Source: Sinosporangium album
GTDB lineage: Bacteria; Actinomycetota; Actinomycetes; Streptosporangiales; Streptosporangiaceae
Direction of reading: 5' to 3'
Assembly (NCBI RefSeq): GCF_900100605.1
Contig: NZ_FNCN01000001.1
Coordinates: forward strand, 62,001-126,000
DNA length: 64,000 nucleotides
Translations under genes and position numbers: made by a program
Notes under the pieces: generated by a model
The model's database searches: none
Told to the model about the DNA's origin: nothing
What the model saw: the letters and a program-made list of their open reading frames with translations, nothing else
In this document: positions 44,406-52,560 of the stretch, in pieces
Numbering within the stretch: the first letter of the stretch is position 1
Layout: each line of letters opens with the position of its first letter

Positions 44406-44747
44406 GAGGTAAGCGCCACGCGTGACGATCCGAATAAGCAGTGCGACGAGTACCCGTTCCGATCCACCTTTGCAGCGATCGGCGTTGACGGCAGCATGGT
44501 CGGCAATGACTGGGTTCCCTCTCTCAACGCCTCACTCCGCATGGTGAACACGGCGCATAGCGGGGCCGCCGACCGTGATCTAGGCGCCTTCTACGCCCGC
44601 GACGGTCGCGTGATCGTGTCCTTCAACCCCACCTGGCCCGACCCGGTATTCGGCGACGCCCCGCACGCGCCCGACCACCTGATGGACGGACTGCGCTTCC
44701 AGATCAGCGACGACGAAGTCCTCGAAAATCCAGAGGGCAGCGGATAA
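44406..44747 (+). pseudogene. Chimeric remnant: NucA/NucB-type nuclease piece joined to a DUF6461-like tail
   Basis: The frame first reads ATRDDPNKQCDEYPFRSTF, then RDLGAFYARDGRVI. This matches the C-terminal core of NucA/NucB secreted DNases (KQCDEYPFAS..., LGAFY...R). It then continues VSFNPTWPDPVFGDAPHAPD, the tail of DUF6461-like proteins, also found as a fragment at 36025-36112. No start with signal peptide or N-terminal half exists. An ATG at 44496 could give an 83-aa product, but it would be truncated for either family. Confidence 0.5.
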
Positions 44748-44773
44748 GGCCGGGCGGCGGCCCTTCGCCGCGG

Positions 44774-45745
44774 TCATGCCCTCGCCCCCTCGAAGTACCG
44801 GCGAGGGTTGTCCACGAGCATGGTTTCGATGGTGCGGTCAGCGACACCAGCCTCGAGCAATGCGGGAATGACCTCCGTGGATATGAGGCGGTAGTTCCAT
44901 TTCTCCCCCAATCGGGGGCGTTCCTCTACCGAGACGAAGTCCATGAAACAGGACGCATCATGCGAAACAACGATGCTCTCCGCGTAGCCACGTCGCACGA
45001 GGCCCACGAGGGTGTCGATCCGCTGCTGGAGCGGCAGGAACGCGTCGAGTCCGAAACGGTCGAGGCCCAGCATCGAACCGGCATCCGCCAGGCGGCAGAG
45101 ATAATCCAGATCGGTACTGTCGCCCGCATGGCCGATCACCACCCGGCTCAGATCGACGCCCTCTTCCGCGAGAACCCGCTGCGCAACCAGTCCGGACTCG
45201 GATCCGACGTGCGTGTGCACGGTGATCGGAGCCCCGGTCTCGACGCCGGCCTGCGCGACCGCCCTCATCGTGCGCTCCACACCGGGCGTGAGACCTTGCG
45301 CATCAATGGCGCACTTGAGGAATGCGGCGCGCACGCCGGTGTCGCCGATCCCCTTCGTCAGGTCCTGGATGAACAGTTCGGTCAGCGGTTCCTCGATGTC
45401 GATGAGCAGGCCGGGCCCGCGACTGATGAACTGGTGCGGAAGGTCGTTGAAGGTGTAGAGCCCGGTCGCGACGATGATGTTCAGGTTTGTTCGCACGGCG
45501 ATGCGCTTTATACGCGGGATGTACCGGCCGAGCCCCAGAACCGTGGGATCCATGATGGTGTCGATGCCGAGCGCCTTGAGCTCGTTGAGGTCGTGGACCG
45601 CCTGCTCCACCTTCTGGTCCTCGTCCCAGTCATCCTGGTAATTCTGCCGGTACTCCTCGCCGAGCACGAAGACGTGTTCATGGACGAGCGTCCGGCCCAG
45701 CCCACTGGAGTCGACAGGCCCGGCAACTGTCTGTATGTCGGTCAT
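44774..45745 (-). CDS. Phosphotriesterase-family metal hydrolase (lactonase-like)
   Basis: 323 aa, full length. Binuclear-metal TIM barrel: HxH in GRTLVHEHVFVLG, the carboxylated Lys in GVRAAFLKCAID, His in APITVHTHVGSES, His in VVIGHAGDSTDLDYL and the catalytic Asp in IVVSHDASCFMDF. Relatives hydrolyse lactones (including acyl-homoserine lactones) and, promiscuously, phosphotriesters. It is last in a minus-strand operon behind the deleted aldehyde dehydrogenase and an alpha/beta hydrolase, 19 bp after the former. Confidence 0.9.
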   Translation of the reverse strand: MTDIQTVAGPVDSSGLGRTLVHEHVFVLGEEYRQNYQDDWDEDQKVEQAVHDLNELKALGIDTIMDPTVLGLGRYIPRIKRIAVRTNLNIIVATGLYTFNDLPHQFISRGPGLLIDIEEPLTELFIQDLTKGIGDTGVRAAFLKCAIDAQGLTPGVERTMRAVAQAGVETGAPITVHTHVGSESGLVAQRVLAEEGVDLSRVVIGHAGDSTDLDYLCRLADAGSMLGLDRFGLDAFLPLQQRIDTLVGLVRRGYAESIVVSHDASCFMDFVSVEERPRLGEKWNYRLISTEVIPALLEAGVADRTIETMLVDNPRRYFEGARA

Positions 45746-45764
45746 GTTTGCCCATTCTCGGATT

Positions 45765-46247
45765 TCACAGCGCCACGACGACGGACTTGGTTTCGAGGTA
45801 CTGCTCCAGTACGGCGTCGCCCTTCTCCCGGCCCCAGCCGCTCCGCTTGATCCGCCGTGCCGCGCCGGCCATGTACCAGAACATGTCCGCGGCGAGCGGG
45901 ATCTCGACGGTGAGCGCTGCGCCGGCCGGCTTTCCGGTGTCGAGTGATTCCAGTTCCGCGAGTTCTTCAGCGTGCTCGGCGATCAGGTCTCCGATGCGGT
46001 GCACGATGCGGCCCCGCTCGCTGGGCGACATGACCGACCATGGACCTTCCGTGGCGCGACGGGCCGCGGCCACCGCACGATCGACGTCCCGTTCCGATGC
46101 TTCCGCCACCGTGCTGAGCACTTTGCCGGTGCCCGGATCGATCGTCTCGAATGTCTTGCCGTCGAGAGCATCGGCGAACTCGCCGTCGATGAACAGCGGG
46201 TGCGACCAGGCAAGAAAGTCCACCGCAAGCCCGGGAGGAGTGGTCAT
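45765..46247 (-). pseudogene. Aldehyde dehydrogenase with a large in-frame internal deletion
   Basis: 160 aa instead of ~490. Residues 1-~133 are a normal ALDH N-terminus (HPLFIDGEFADALDGKTFET, then AVAAARRATEGPWSVMSPSE and FWYMAGAARRIK). The next residues, RSGWGREKGDAVLEQYLETK then SVVVAL, are the normal extreme C-terminus. About 330 residues holding the cofactor-binding core, the Glu base and the catalytic Cys are absent, yet the frame is kept and the ribosome-binding site (GGAGAAGG) is good. It cannot oxidise aldehydes. It may be translated as a stable remnant that preserves operon spacing. Confidence 0.85.
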
Positions 46248-46267
46248 GTCGCCTTCTCCGTCCCGCA

Positions 46268-47035
46268 CTAGGCGAGAAACTCGAGGACACGCGGGATGAC
46301 GGCGTCCGGGGCTTCGAGGCAGGGACTGTGACCTGCGGTCTTGATGCGCCAGAGTTCGGCGTTCGGAATCGCGTCGAACATCTCGTCCGACCAGGCCGGC
46401 GGGCGGGCCTGGTCCTGGGTCCCGGAGATGATGAGTGTCCGCGCGGTGATCAGAGGCAGCAGGGCGAGTGCGTCCTCCCGCTGGACGACGCCCCGTGCGG
46501 CATGAGCGAGCCTGGGAGAGAGCTCGCCGAGACGCTTGGTCCACGTCTCGTGAATGTCGGAGCGAGCCGGGTCGTTGAGAACGGTCGCCGCGAAAAGGAT
46601 GCCCTTGACGAAGTCCACGACCTCCGGGGTGAATCCCTCCCGCTCGAACCTGTCGACGAACGCTCCGAACAGGTCGAGATGCTCGTCGGTCTCGGCTCTT
46701 GCCGACGAGCCCATCAGCACCAGCCTGCCGACCAGATCGGGTCGGCGAGCCGCTATGCGGACCGCGACGTCGCCGCCCATCGACTGCCCGACGATCGACA
46801 CAGAGGTGAGGCCGAGCCGGTCGACCAGGGCGAGCACGTCGTCGGTGCACTGATCCATGGTCACGGTCGCGTCGACCTCGTCAAGGCGGCCGGCCTGCCC
46901 GAGGAACTCCGGCGCGATGAACCGGAAGCGCCCGGCTCCAGCGGCGGCGAGGCCGTCGAAGGCGCGCGGATCGAGGAACAGCGAGTGCAGGCAGAGCACC
47001 GGGCTCAGATGCGGTTCACCAGTGTCGATGGTCAT
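46268..47035 (-). CDS. Alpha/beta-hydrolase fold enzyme
   Basis: 255 aa from ATG 47035 with GGAG upstream. The oxyanion region is VLCLHSLFLDPRAF, the nucleophile elbow is VSIVGQSMGGDVAVRIAARR (GQSMG), the acid is in ISGTQDQARPP and the catalytic His is in KTAGHSPCLEAP. Members include enol-lactone hydrolases, esterases and C-C hydrolases. It is the first gene of the minus-strand operon and divergent from the ThDP-dependent enzyme. Together they suggest breakdown of a lactone, ester or 2-oxo acid compound. Confidence 0.88.
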   Translation of the reverse strand: MTIDTGEPHLSPVLCLHSLFLDPRAFDGLAAAGAGRFRFIAPEFLGQAGRLDEVDATVTMDQCTDDVLALVDRLGLTSVSIVGQSMGGDVAVRIAARRPDLVGRLVLMGSSARAETDEHLDLFGAFVDRFEREGFTPEVVDFVKGILFAATVLNDPARSDIHETWTKRLGELSPRLAHAARGVVQREDALALLPLITARTLIISGTQDQARPPAWSDEMFDAIPNAELWRIKTAGHSPCLEAPDAVIPRVLEFLA

Positions 47036-47112
47036 GAGAACTCCAGATCTTCGGTGATGAGGGGCCGAGGCGCGCTCACCGTCCGACGGTATGAGCCACA
47101 TCACTGCATGTC

Positions 47113-47154
47113 AATATTCGAATCTCATTTCAAATAATGAAATATTCGATATTT
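47113..47154. promoter_or_regulatory. AT-rich operator cluster between the hydrolase and ThDP-enzyme operons
   Basis: This stretch holds AATATTCGAAT (47113-47123), ATTTCA-AATAA-TGAAAT (47127-47143) and the perfect palindrome AAATATTCGATATTT (47140-47154), the first and last spaced by 28 bp. The first matches half of the palindrome upstream of the GntR gene (28236). The second has the 6-5-6 layout of the dyad before the IclR gene. Confidence 0.6.
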
Positions 47155-47188
47155 GACATATGATTCATAGTTTGAAACGGTCCGGGAC

Positions 47189-48919
47189 ATGACCACTGTC
47201 TCCGACGTCATCGCAGGCGCACTGGCCCGTCACGGGGTCGAGGCGATCCTGGCCCAAAGCAATCCGACCGAGTTGATGCTCGCCGCCGAGCGCATCGGAA
47301 TCCGCCAGATCCTCTACCGCACGGAGAACGCGGGCGGCGCGATGGCCGATGGGTTCTCGCGGATCTCCGGCCGGATCGGGGTGGTGGCGGCCCAGAACGG
47401 CCCTGCCGCAACCCTGCTCGTCGCCCCGATGGCAGAAGCGCTCAAAGCGTCGATACCGATGCTCGTGCTGGTGCAGGAGGTGCCGTCAGGCAATCGCGAC
47501 CGCAACGCGTTCCAGGAACTGGACCACGTCGCGCTGTTCGCGAGCGTCTCGAAGTGGACGCGGCGCATCGATGACCCCACGCGCGTGGAGGACACCATCG
47601 ACCAGGCTTTGACCATGGCGAACAGCGGACGACCCGGGCCGGTCGTCCTGCTCCTCCCCCGGGACGTCCTCGGAAAGCCCGCTGCGCCGGGGCGATTCGC
47701 GCGCACTGCGGATCTCGGGGCCTTCCCGCTCGACCGTCCCCGGCCTGACGCCGCCGCGGTGTCGCGGGCGGCGCAGCTCATCGCCGCGGCGCGGTCGCCC
47801 CTGGTCGTCGCGGGCGGCGGAGTGCACGGCTCGGGTGCGGTGGCCGAACTGGCCGCGCTGCAGGAGATCGCCCACCTCCCTGTGGTCACGACGAACATGG
47901 GCAAGGGCGCCGTGGACGAATCGGGTCCGCTGTCACTGGGAGTCGCCGCCAACATCACCGGCGAGCGCGGACCCGCGCACTTTCACCTTCCCTTGATCGC
48001 CGGAGCCGACGTCGTCCTGCTGGTCGGTACCCGGACGAATGAGAACGGCACCGAGGCCTGGACACTGACATCCCCCGACGCCACCTATATCCACATCGAT
48101 GTCGACCCGCTCGAGGTGGGACGAAACTATGAGTCCCTACGCCTGCTCGGCGACGCCCGGGCCGCGCTCGGGGACCTCACGGCCGCCCTGGCGGCAACCG
48201 ATCTCACTCTCCGCGTCGCCCGGTCAGAAGAGCTCAGAGCCACCATCGCCGCCGGCCGTCAGCAGCACTTCGAGGCCGTCACCCCGCTGCTGGAATCCGG
48301 TGAGACCCCTATCGCCCCGGAACGCCTTTTCGCCGAACTCGGCCGACTCCTCGACCCCGACGACATCGTGGTCGCCGACGCCAGTTACTCCTCGTTCTGG
48401 ATCGCCGGCTACCTCCTGGCGAAGCGGCCCGGCCAGCGTTTCCTCATGCCACGAGGTCTGGCCGGTCTCGGCTGGGGACTGCCTCTGGCCCTGGGAGCGA
48501 AAATCGCCGCACCTGGGCGGCGTGTCATCGCGGTCGTCGGCGACGGTGGCTTCGCACACGTCTGGTCCGAGCTGGAAACCGCTGTGCGAGAGCGCCTTCC
48601 GGTGACCGTCGTGGTGCTCAACAACTCGGTCCTGGGAGCCCAGCGACATGCCGAGAATGCCGCGTTCGGCGAAACGACCACCGGTGTGGAGCTCGATCCC
48701 GTGGACCACGCCGCCATCGCGACCGCCGTGGGAGCCGCGGGGATCGTGGTCGAGCATCCGGACGCCATCGCCCCCGCATTGCGGAAAGCGTTGGACTCCA
48801 GCGGCACCACGGTCATCGACGTGATCGTCGACCCCGACGCCTATCCGCCTGTCCGGGCGTTCGACGTGTCCACCGACCGGCTCAACACCCCACCGCATCG
48901 GGTCCGACCCGCCCCGTAA
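47189..48919 (+). CDS. Thiamine-diphosphate-dependent enzyme (acetolactate synthase / benzoylformate decarboxylase superfamily)
   Basis: 576 aa with three domains. The Pyr domain has the activating Glu in ILYRTENAGGAMADGFSRIS, the central domain begins near AAVSRAAQLIAAARSPLVVA, and the PP domain has the ThDP-binding motif VVGDGGFAHVWSELETAVRE ... VVVLNN. The family decarboxylates 2-oxo acids, with or without carboligation. Low similarity to biosynthetic IlvB and the catabolic setting favour a degradative decarboxylase. IclR follows 17 bp downstream in the same direction. Confidence 0.88.
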   Translation: MTTVSDVIAGALARHGVEAILAQSNPTELMLAAERIGIRQILYRTENAGGAMADGFSRISGRIGVVAAQNGPAATLLVAPMAEALKASIPMLVLVQEVPSGNRDRNAFQELDHVALFASVSKWTRRIDDPTRVEDTIDQALTMANSGRPGPVVLLLPRDVLGKPAAPGRFARTADLGAFPLDRPRPDAAAVSRAAQLIAAARSPLVVAGGGVHGSGAVAELAALQEIAHLPVVTTNMGKGAVDESGPLSLGVAANITGERGPAHFHLPLIAGADVVLLVGTRTNENGTEAWTLTSPDATYIHIDVDPLEVGRNYESLRLLGDARAALGDLTAALAATDLTLRVARSEELRATIAAGRQQHFEAVTPLLESGETPIAPERLFAELGRLLDPDDIVVADASYSSFWIAGYLLAKRPGQRFLMPRGLAGLGWGLPLALGAKIAAPGRRVIAVVGDGGFAHVWSELETAVRERLPVTVVVLNNSVLGAQRHAENAAFGETTTGVELDPVDHAAIATAVGAAGIVVEHPDAIAPALRKALDSSGTTVIDVIVDPDAYPPVRAFDVSTDRLNTPPHRVRPAP

Positions 48920-48935
48920 TCTGATAATTTCAGAT
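48919..48935. promoter_or_regulatory. 17-bp dyad directly before the IclR start codon
   Basis: ATCTGA-TAATT-TCAGAT ends one base before GTG 48937 and would block translation or transcription entry into the IclR gene when bound. Its complement agrees at 12 of 17 positions with the dyad at 47127-47143, pointing to one shared regulator. Confidence 0.55.
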
Positions 48936-48936
48936 A

Positions 48937-49716
48937 GTGAACAGCACTTCGGCCAAGTCCGCCCCGCAGACTCTGCAAACAGTCGAGCGAGCGCTGAGCT
49001 TTCTCGAGTACGTGGCCGCCGCCGAGCCCGCACCGACGGTGCAACAGGTCTCCGTCGGCCTCGGCTTGAACATCACGACCTGCTACCACCTGATGCGGAC
49101 TCTGCTCGCACGCGGCTACCTCGAGCGCCGAGCCGACGCCACACTCCAACTCGGAGCCGGCGTGGGCGCCCTGTTCCGGACCTACCAGCTCAATTTCAAC
49201 ATCAACGACAAGCTCGCGGGCATCGTCAGCGAGCTTGCCGGAACGACTGCCGAAACCTCGTTCCTGTCGACTCTCGACGACAGGAACCTGATCTTGAAAA
49301 TTCTGGTCGAAGGATCGCAACCGCTGCGTGTCACCGGGCTCTACATCGGCCTCACAGGCAACGAGCCACACCGCGCAGCGGGCAAGGCCGTACTCGCCCA
49401 CGCCGACACCACGCTGCGGGACGAGATCATCGCCCGCAACCTGACCGGCATGACCCCGACCGCCCAGCGGCGATTTCACACCTCTCTGCTCCAAGAACTC
49501 GAGGAGGTCCGGACACGGGGGTGGGCCGTTGACATCGACTCCAGCCCCGGCATCACGGCGATCGGTTCCCCGTTCTTCGAACACGACGGTTCCATAGCCG
49601 GTGCCGTCGGAATCGTCGCACCGACATCTCGGTTCAGCGAAGCCCAGGACAAACTGGTCGGCACGGTGCTCGACGCAGCACATAAGGCAACGGCAGTCCT
49701 CGGTCTCGCACCGTGA
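48937..49716 (+). CDS. IclR-family transcriptional regulator
   Basis: 259 aa, GTG start. N-terminal winged helix: LQTVERALSFLEYVAAAEPA, then VQQVSVGLGLNITTCYHLMR. The C-terminal IclR effector domain is seen in GLTGNEPHRAAGKAVLAHAD and RTRGWAVDIDSSPGITAIGS. IclR proteins repress or activate aromatic and organic-acid catabolic operons. It probably controls the ThDP enzyme and the divergent hydrolase/lactonase operon and itself, through the two related dyads. Confidence 0.92.
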   Translation: MNSTSAKSAPQTLQTVERALSFLEYVAAAEPAPTVQQVSVGLGLNITTCYHLMRTLLARGYLERRADATLQLGAGVGALFRTYQLNFNINDKLAGIVSELAGTTAETSFLSTLDDRNLILKILVEGSQPLRVTGLYIGLTGNEPHRAAGKAVLAHADTTLRDEIIARNLTGMTPTAQRRFHTSLLQELEEVRTRGWAVDIDSSPGITAIGSPFFEHDGSIAGAVGIVAPTSRFSEAQDKLVGTVLDAAHKATAVLGLAP

Positions 49717-49791
49717 GGCCGCACGCCGTATCGGGGGCTGTGAGAGAAGTGTGAGACGTTCCGCGTTGATCATTTCTTCTCTTGTACCTCT

Positions 49792-49909
49792 TAGATCAGA
49801 TCAAGCTACTCGGGGCGCAGGTAGAGGCCGGAGAGATCCACTACGAGGCCGCCGTCCAGCAGCTTGCCGAGCGGAGTGACGGCGCACTCACCCCGGCCTT
49901 GCAGCCCTA
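49792..49909 (+). pseudogene. Short unassigned ORF remnant
   Basis: The frame LDQIKLLGAQVEAGEIHYEA, then AVQQLAERSDGALTPAL and a stop, looks like real helical coding sequence but has no start codon or ribosome-binding site. I cannot name its family. The rest of 49717-49920 shows nothing. Confidence 0.3.
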
Positions 49910-49920
49910 GCCGGGACACG

Positions 49921-50142
49921 TCATCCGCCTGCGGCGCCCTCGGCCTCCCAGCGCAGCAGGTCGCCCGGCTGGCACTCGAGTGCCTCGCAGAGCGCGGCGA
50001 GCGTCGCGAAGCGCACCGCCTTAGCGCGGCCGTTCTTGAGGACCGCCAGGTTGGCGGGCGTGATCCCTACGCGGTCCGCGAGGTCGCCCACGGACATCTT
50101 CCGCCTGGCCAGCATCACGTCGATGTCGACGACGATCGGCAT
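49921..50142 (-). CDS. Helix-turn-helix (XRE/YozG type) regulator paired with DUF2975 protein
   Basis: 73 aa from ATG 50142, overlapping the stop of the membrane protein gene. The whole protein is a Cro/C1-type domain: VMLARRKMSVGDLADRVGIT, PANLAVLKNGRAKAVRFATL, then CEALECQPGDLLRW. This small regulator is almost always encoded with a DUF2975 membrane protein. The pair is thought to sense a membrane-related signal and autoregulate. The two palindromes upstream of the operon are likely its sites. Confidence 0.9.
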   Translation of the reverse strand: MPIVVDIDVMLARRKMSVGDLADRVGITPANLAVLKNGRAKAVRFATLAALCEALECQPGDLLRWEAEGAAGG

Positions 50143-50627
50143 CAGATCACCTCGTCCAACTCGGCCTGCATCCGCGCCGCTTCGACGTCGCGCGCGACGG
50201 CCTGGGCGAGCAGCATCCGCAGCACGAGCACGATGAGCGCGCAGCCCAGGATGGCCAGGCCGACCCCGCCCATGATGACGGTGACGCCCGGGTCGGCCCG
50301 CTGGCCCGGCGCATTGAGGGCCGTGACCGCGAACCACAGGAGGGCAGCCGCCACGATCGCCCCGATCACGGCATTCACGTACCGGAAGGCGGCGCGGGAG
50401 AACACGGTTCCGCGTTGCACCATCGTCACCAGCCGCCACACGCCGACCAGGGCGACTTGGCCCGACACCATGCCCAGGATCGTGATCACGCGCAGCGGGG
50501 TCAGCGGGAGTGACCCGTCCTCCGGGTCGGTGGCCAAGGCCCACATCATCAATGCCTGTACGAACACGGTGTCGGCGAGCAGCACCACGAGCACGGCGCG
50601 AAGCGCACGCACTGTCACCTTTCCCAT
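50142..50627 (-). CDS. DUF2975 membrane protein
   Basis: 161 aa with four TM segments: AVLVVLLADTVFVQALMMWA, ITILGMVSGQVALVGVWRLV, AVIGAIVAAALLWFAVTALN and GVGLAILGCALIVLVLRMLL. This is the DUF2975 layout, with VQRGTVFSRAAFRYV between TM2 and TM3. It is translationally coupled to the HTH regulator. The start region (RBS plus ATG) is duplicated as a 17-bp tandem repeat (ATGs at 50644 and 50627). The second ATG opens the real frame, the first only a 9-codon frame. Confidence 0.88.
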   Translation of the reverse strand: MGKVTVRALRAVLVVLLADTVFVQALMMWALATDPEDGSLPLTPLRVITILGMVSGQVALVGVWRLVTMVQRGTVFSRAAFRYVNAVIGAIVAAALLWFAVTALNAPGQRADPGVTVIMGGVGLAILGCALIVLVLRMLLAQAVARDVEAARMQAELDEVI

Positions 50628-50657
50628 AACTCACCCTTCCCCATAACTCACCCTCCT

Positions 50658-50693
50658 ATCGTTATACGATGAGAATCTATCGAATCTCGATAG
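50658..50693. promoter_or_regulatory. Two adjacent palindromes upstream of the DUF2975/HTH operon
   Basis: ATCGT-TAT-ACGAT (50658-50670) and CTATCGA-ATC-TCGATAG (50677-50693) are both perfect and share a TATCG core. They lie just upstream of the duplicated start region, as expected for an autoregulatory operator. Confidence 0.65.
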
Positions 50694-50752
50694 GTGAAGC
50701 AAGGGTTCCTCTGACACCCGGCCCCGCCCGGCGCTTTAGGCGTCATGTCCTC

Positions 50753-50940
50753 ATGACCGACGCTCATTCATCCGTCACCCGCACGGCCATGGCAGCCCCG
50801 GGCCCGGGCGCCTCGCGCCAGACCGACAAGGCACGGCACGTGGACACCAGCCGGCGCATCGCCGACGGCCTGCGCACGGCGATCCTCGCCGGAGAGCTGC
50901 CCCCGAGCAGCAGAATCCGGCAGGAGGAGGTCGCGGCGCA
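50753..50940 (+). pseudogene. Truncated GntR-family regulator (N-terminal wing only)
   Basis: MTDAHSSVTRTAMAAPG leads into VDTSRRIADGLRTAILAGEL, PPSSRIRQEEVAAQ, the first half of a GntR winged helix. A CCACC-rich run then breaks the sequence and the frame ends in poly-Pro. The recognition helix and effector domain are missing. The stretch 50941-51263 that follows has no recognisable gene. Confidence 0.6.
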
Positions 50941-51263
50941 GTCACCACCACCGCCCCCACCGCCGTGATGTCCGTGACCGACCCGGCGACCCGGAGCGGT
51001 GGTCGAGGAGCTCACGCCCCGCACCCCGCAGGAGATCGAGCGGCGCCCCCTTGCCGGACCCACCGCCGTACGGCCGGGCGTGCGGGACAGCCGACGCGGC
51101 CCGCCGCCGGACGAGACACACCGTGGGGCCGGGATCAGCGGTCGTCGCGGATGGTGGTCGCGATGCCCCGCCTGATGGCCAGCCCGCGTCCCCAACCGGC
51201 CCCCAGAACAACCAAAAGGCGGCATCGGATCCCTCCGATACCGCCTACGACCTGCGAGAACGC

Positions 51264-51340
<77 letters not shown>

Positions 51341-51436
51341 GTGCCCTTGGCCCTGTTCGGACCGGACGTGATTACCTTAGCGCAGAACGGCGGTGTATGC
51401 GCACTCGGAAGGGTGGGCGCGCGGGGAGGTGTCGGG

Positions 51437-51862
51437 ATGGCTGGGCGTAGGCCGCAGATCGACCGCGGGGAGTTGGCGCGGTTGGTGGCGGAGGGGTGGT
51501 CGGTGCAGCAGTTGGCCGAGAGGTTCGGGGTGTCGGCTTCGGGGGTGTTGCAGGCGAAGCGGGCGGCCGGGCTGTCGAAGGCGATGCTGGATCACAGCGG
51601 GGCGATCCCGTGGAGGCTGCGGGCCGAGGATCGGCAGTCGGGGCCGGCGACGAACCTGCGGACGTTGTCGACGGTGGCGCAGGGCCGTACGGTTCCCCGG
51701 GAGAAGCTGAACACGGCATTGCGGTGGGCGCAGCGGCTGGTGGGCGCGGGGCTTGACGTCGATTATCGGCCGGACACCGGGTTCTGTGAGGTGCCTGCGG
51801 GGGCGGAGTCGCACATCGGGGCACTGGTGGCAGAGGTTCGGAAAGTGCTCGACGAGGGTTGA
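51437..51862 (+). CDS. Hypothetical protein with helix-turn-helix-like N-terminus
   Basis: 141 aa from ATG 51437 (MAGRRPQIDRGELARLVAEG). Residues ~8-45 (WSVQQLAERFGVSASGVLQA) resemble a homeodomain-like HTH. The rest (TNLRTLSTVAQGRTVPREKL, RWAQRLVGAGLDVDYRPDTG) resembles small DNA-binding proteins of actinomycete prophages and plasmids. It lies 97 bp beyond the tRNA-Pro gene, a common place for integrated-element genes. No integrase is next to it. Function not assigned. Confidence 0.6.
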   Translation: MAGRRPQIDRGELARLVAEGWSVQQLAERFGVSASGVLQAKRAAGLSKAMLDHSGAIPWRLRAEDRQSGPATNLRTLSTVAQGRTVPREKLNTALRWAQRLVGAGLDVDYRPDTGFCEVPAGAESHIGALVAEVRKVLDEG

Positions 51863-51892
51863 GAGTCTTTGTGAGCCGGTGAAGTGCGCGAT

Positions 51893-52388
51893 GGGGCCGA
51901 GGGGCTGAACTGGCTGGCGGGGATGAGTGAGTCCAATGTCGCGGAGTTCACGACGGCGCGGGCCGGTCGGGCGCGTCTGGCGGACTTGCTGGCGCCCGCG
52001 GCGGAGGCGATCAGGGCCGATCCGGGACGGCTCCTCTACCGCATTTACGAGGAGGTCCCCGAGGCGGATCGGCGTGTGCTGGCGAATCCGGGGGTGCGCA
52101 CGATGCTGCTGGAGAACTATGCGGAGGCGCTGCGCAACTCTCCCGACGGGTGGATCGACGATGCCATCGCGTTCTGTTCGCCGTGGGGGTTCGACCCCCA
52201 CGGAAATCTGGGTGCCGACGCTGCTCTGGCACGGGGAGCAGGATGTGTTCTCACCCGTGGAGCATTCGCGGTGGCTGGCGGACCGCATTCCGACGGCGAC
52301 GATGCGGGTCGAGGAAGGCGCCGCCCATTTCCGCGCGCTGAACGTGATGCCCGACATGCTGCCGTGGCTCGCCGGCCGCGCGGCCTGA
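51893..52388 (+). pseudogene. Alpha/beta hydrolase, N-terminally truncated and frameshifted
   Basis: One frame contains AEAIRADPGRLLYRIYEEVP, then WIDDAIAFCSPWGFDP. After a shift near 52195 the next frame continues EIWVPTLLWHGEQDVFSPVE, HSRWLADRIPTATMRVEEGA then AHF. This is the cap and C-terminal half of an alpha/beta hydrolase, with the acid in HGEQD and the catalytic His in GAAHF. The nucleophile half is absent. Confidence 0.75.
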
Positions 52389-52560
52389 ACGCCACGCGCG
52401 GGCACGCGCGGGCACGCGGACAGGAGGGCACGGCGCGAGATCAAGCAATGGTCTCAATTTAATGCACACACCATGGGAGTTCTGGGTTCAGGGAATATCA
52501 TCTGACTACCGGGGAAACTCCCGGCAATAGCAACGGTCCGACTTTACTCCGGATTTTGCC

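Noticed and set aside
51372..52444. Long minus-strand frames over the HTH gene and split hydrolase
   Set aside because: Pro/Ala/Arg-rich mirror frames; the plus-strand HTH and hydrolase motifs explain the region.
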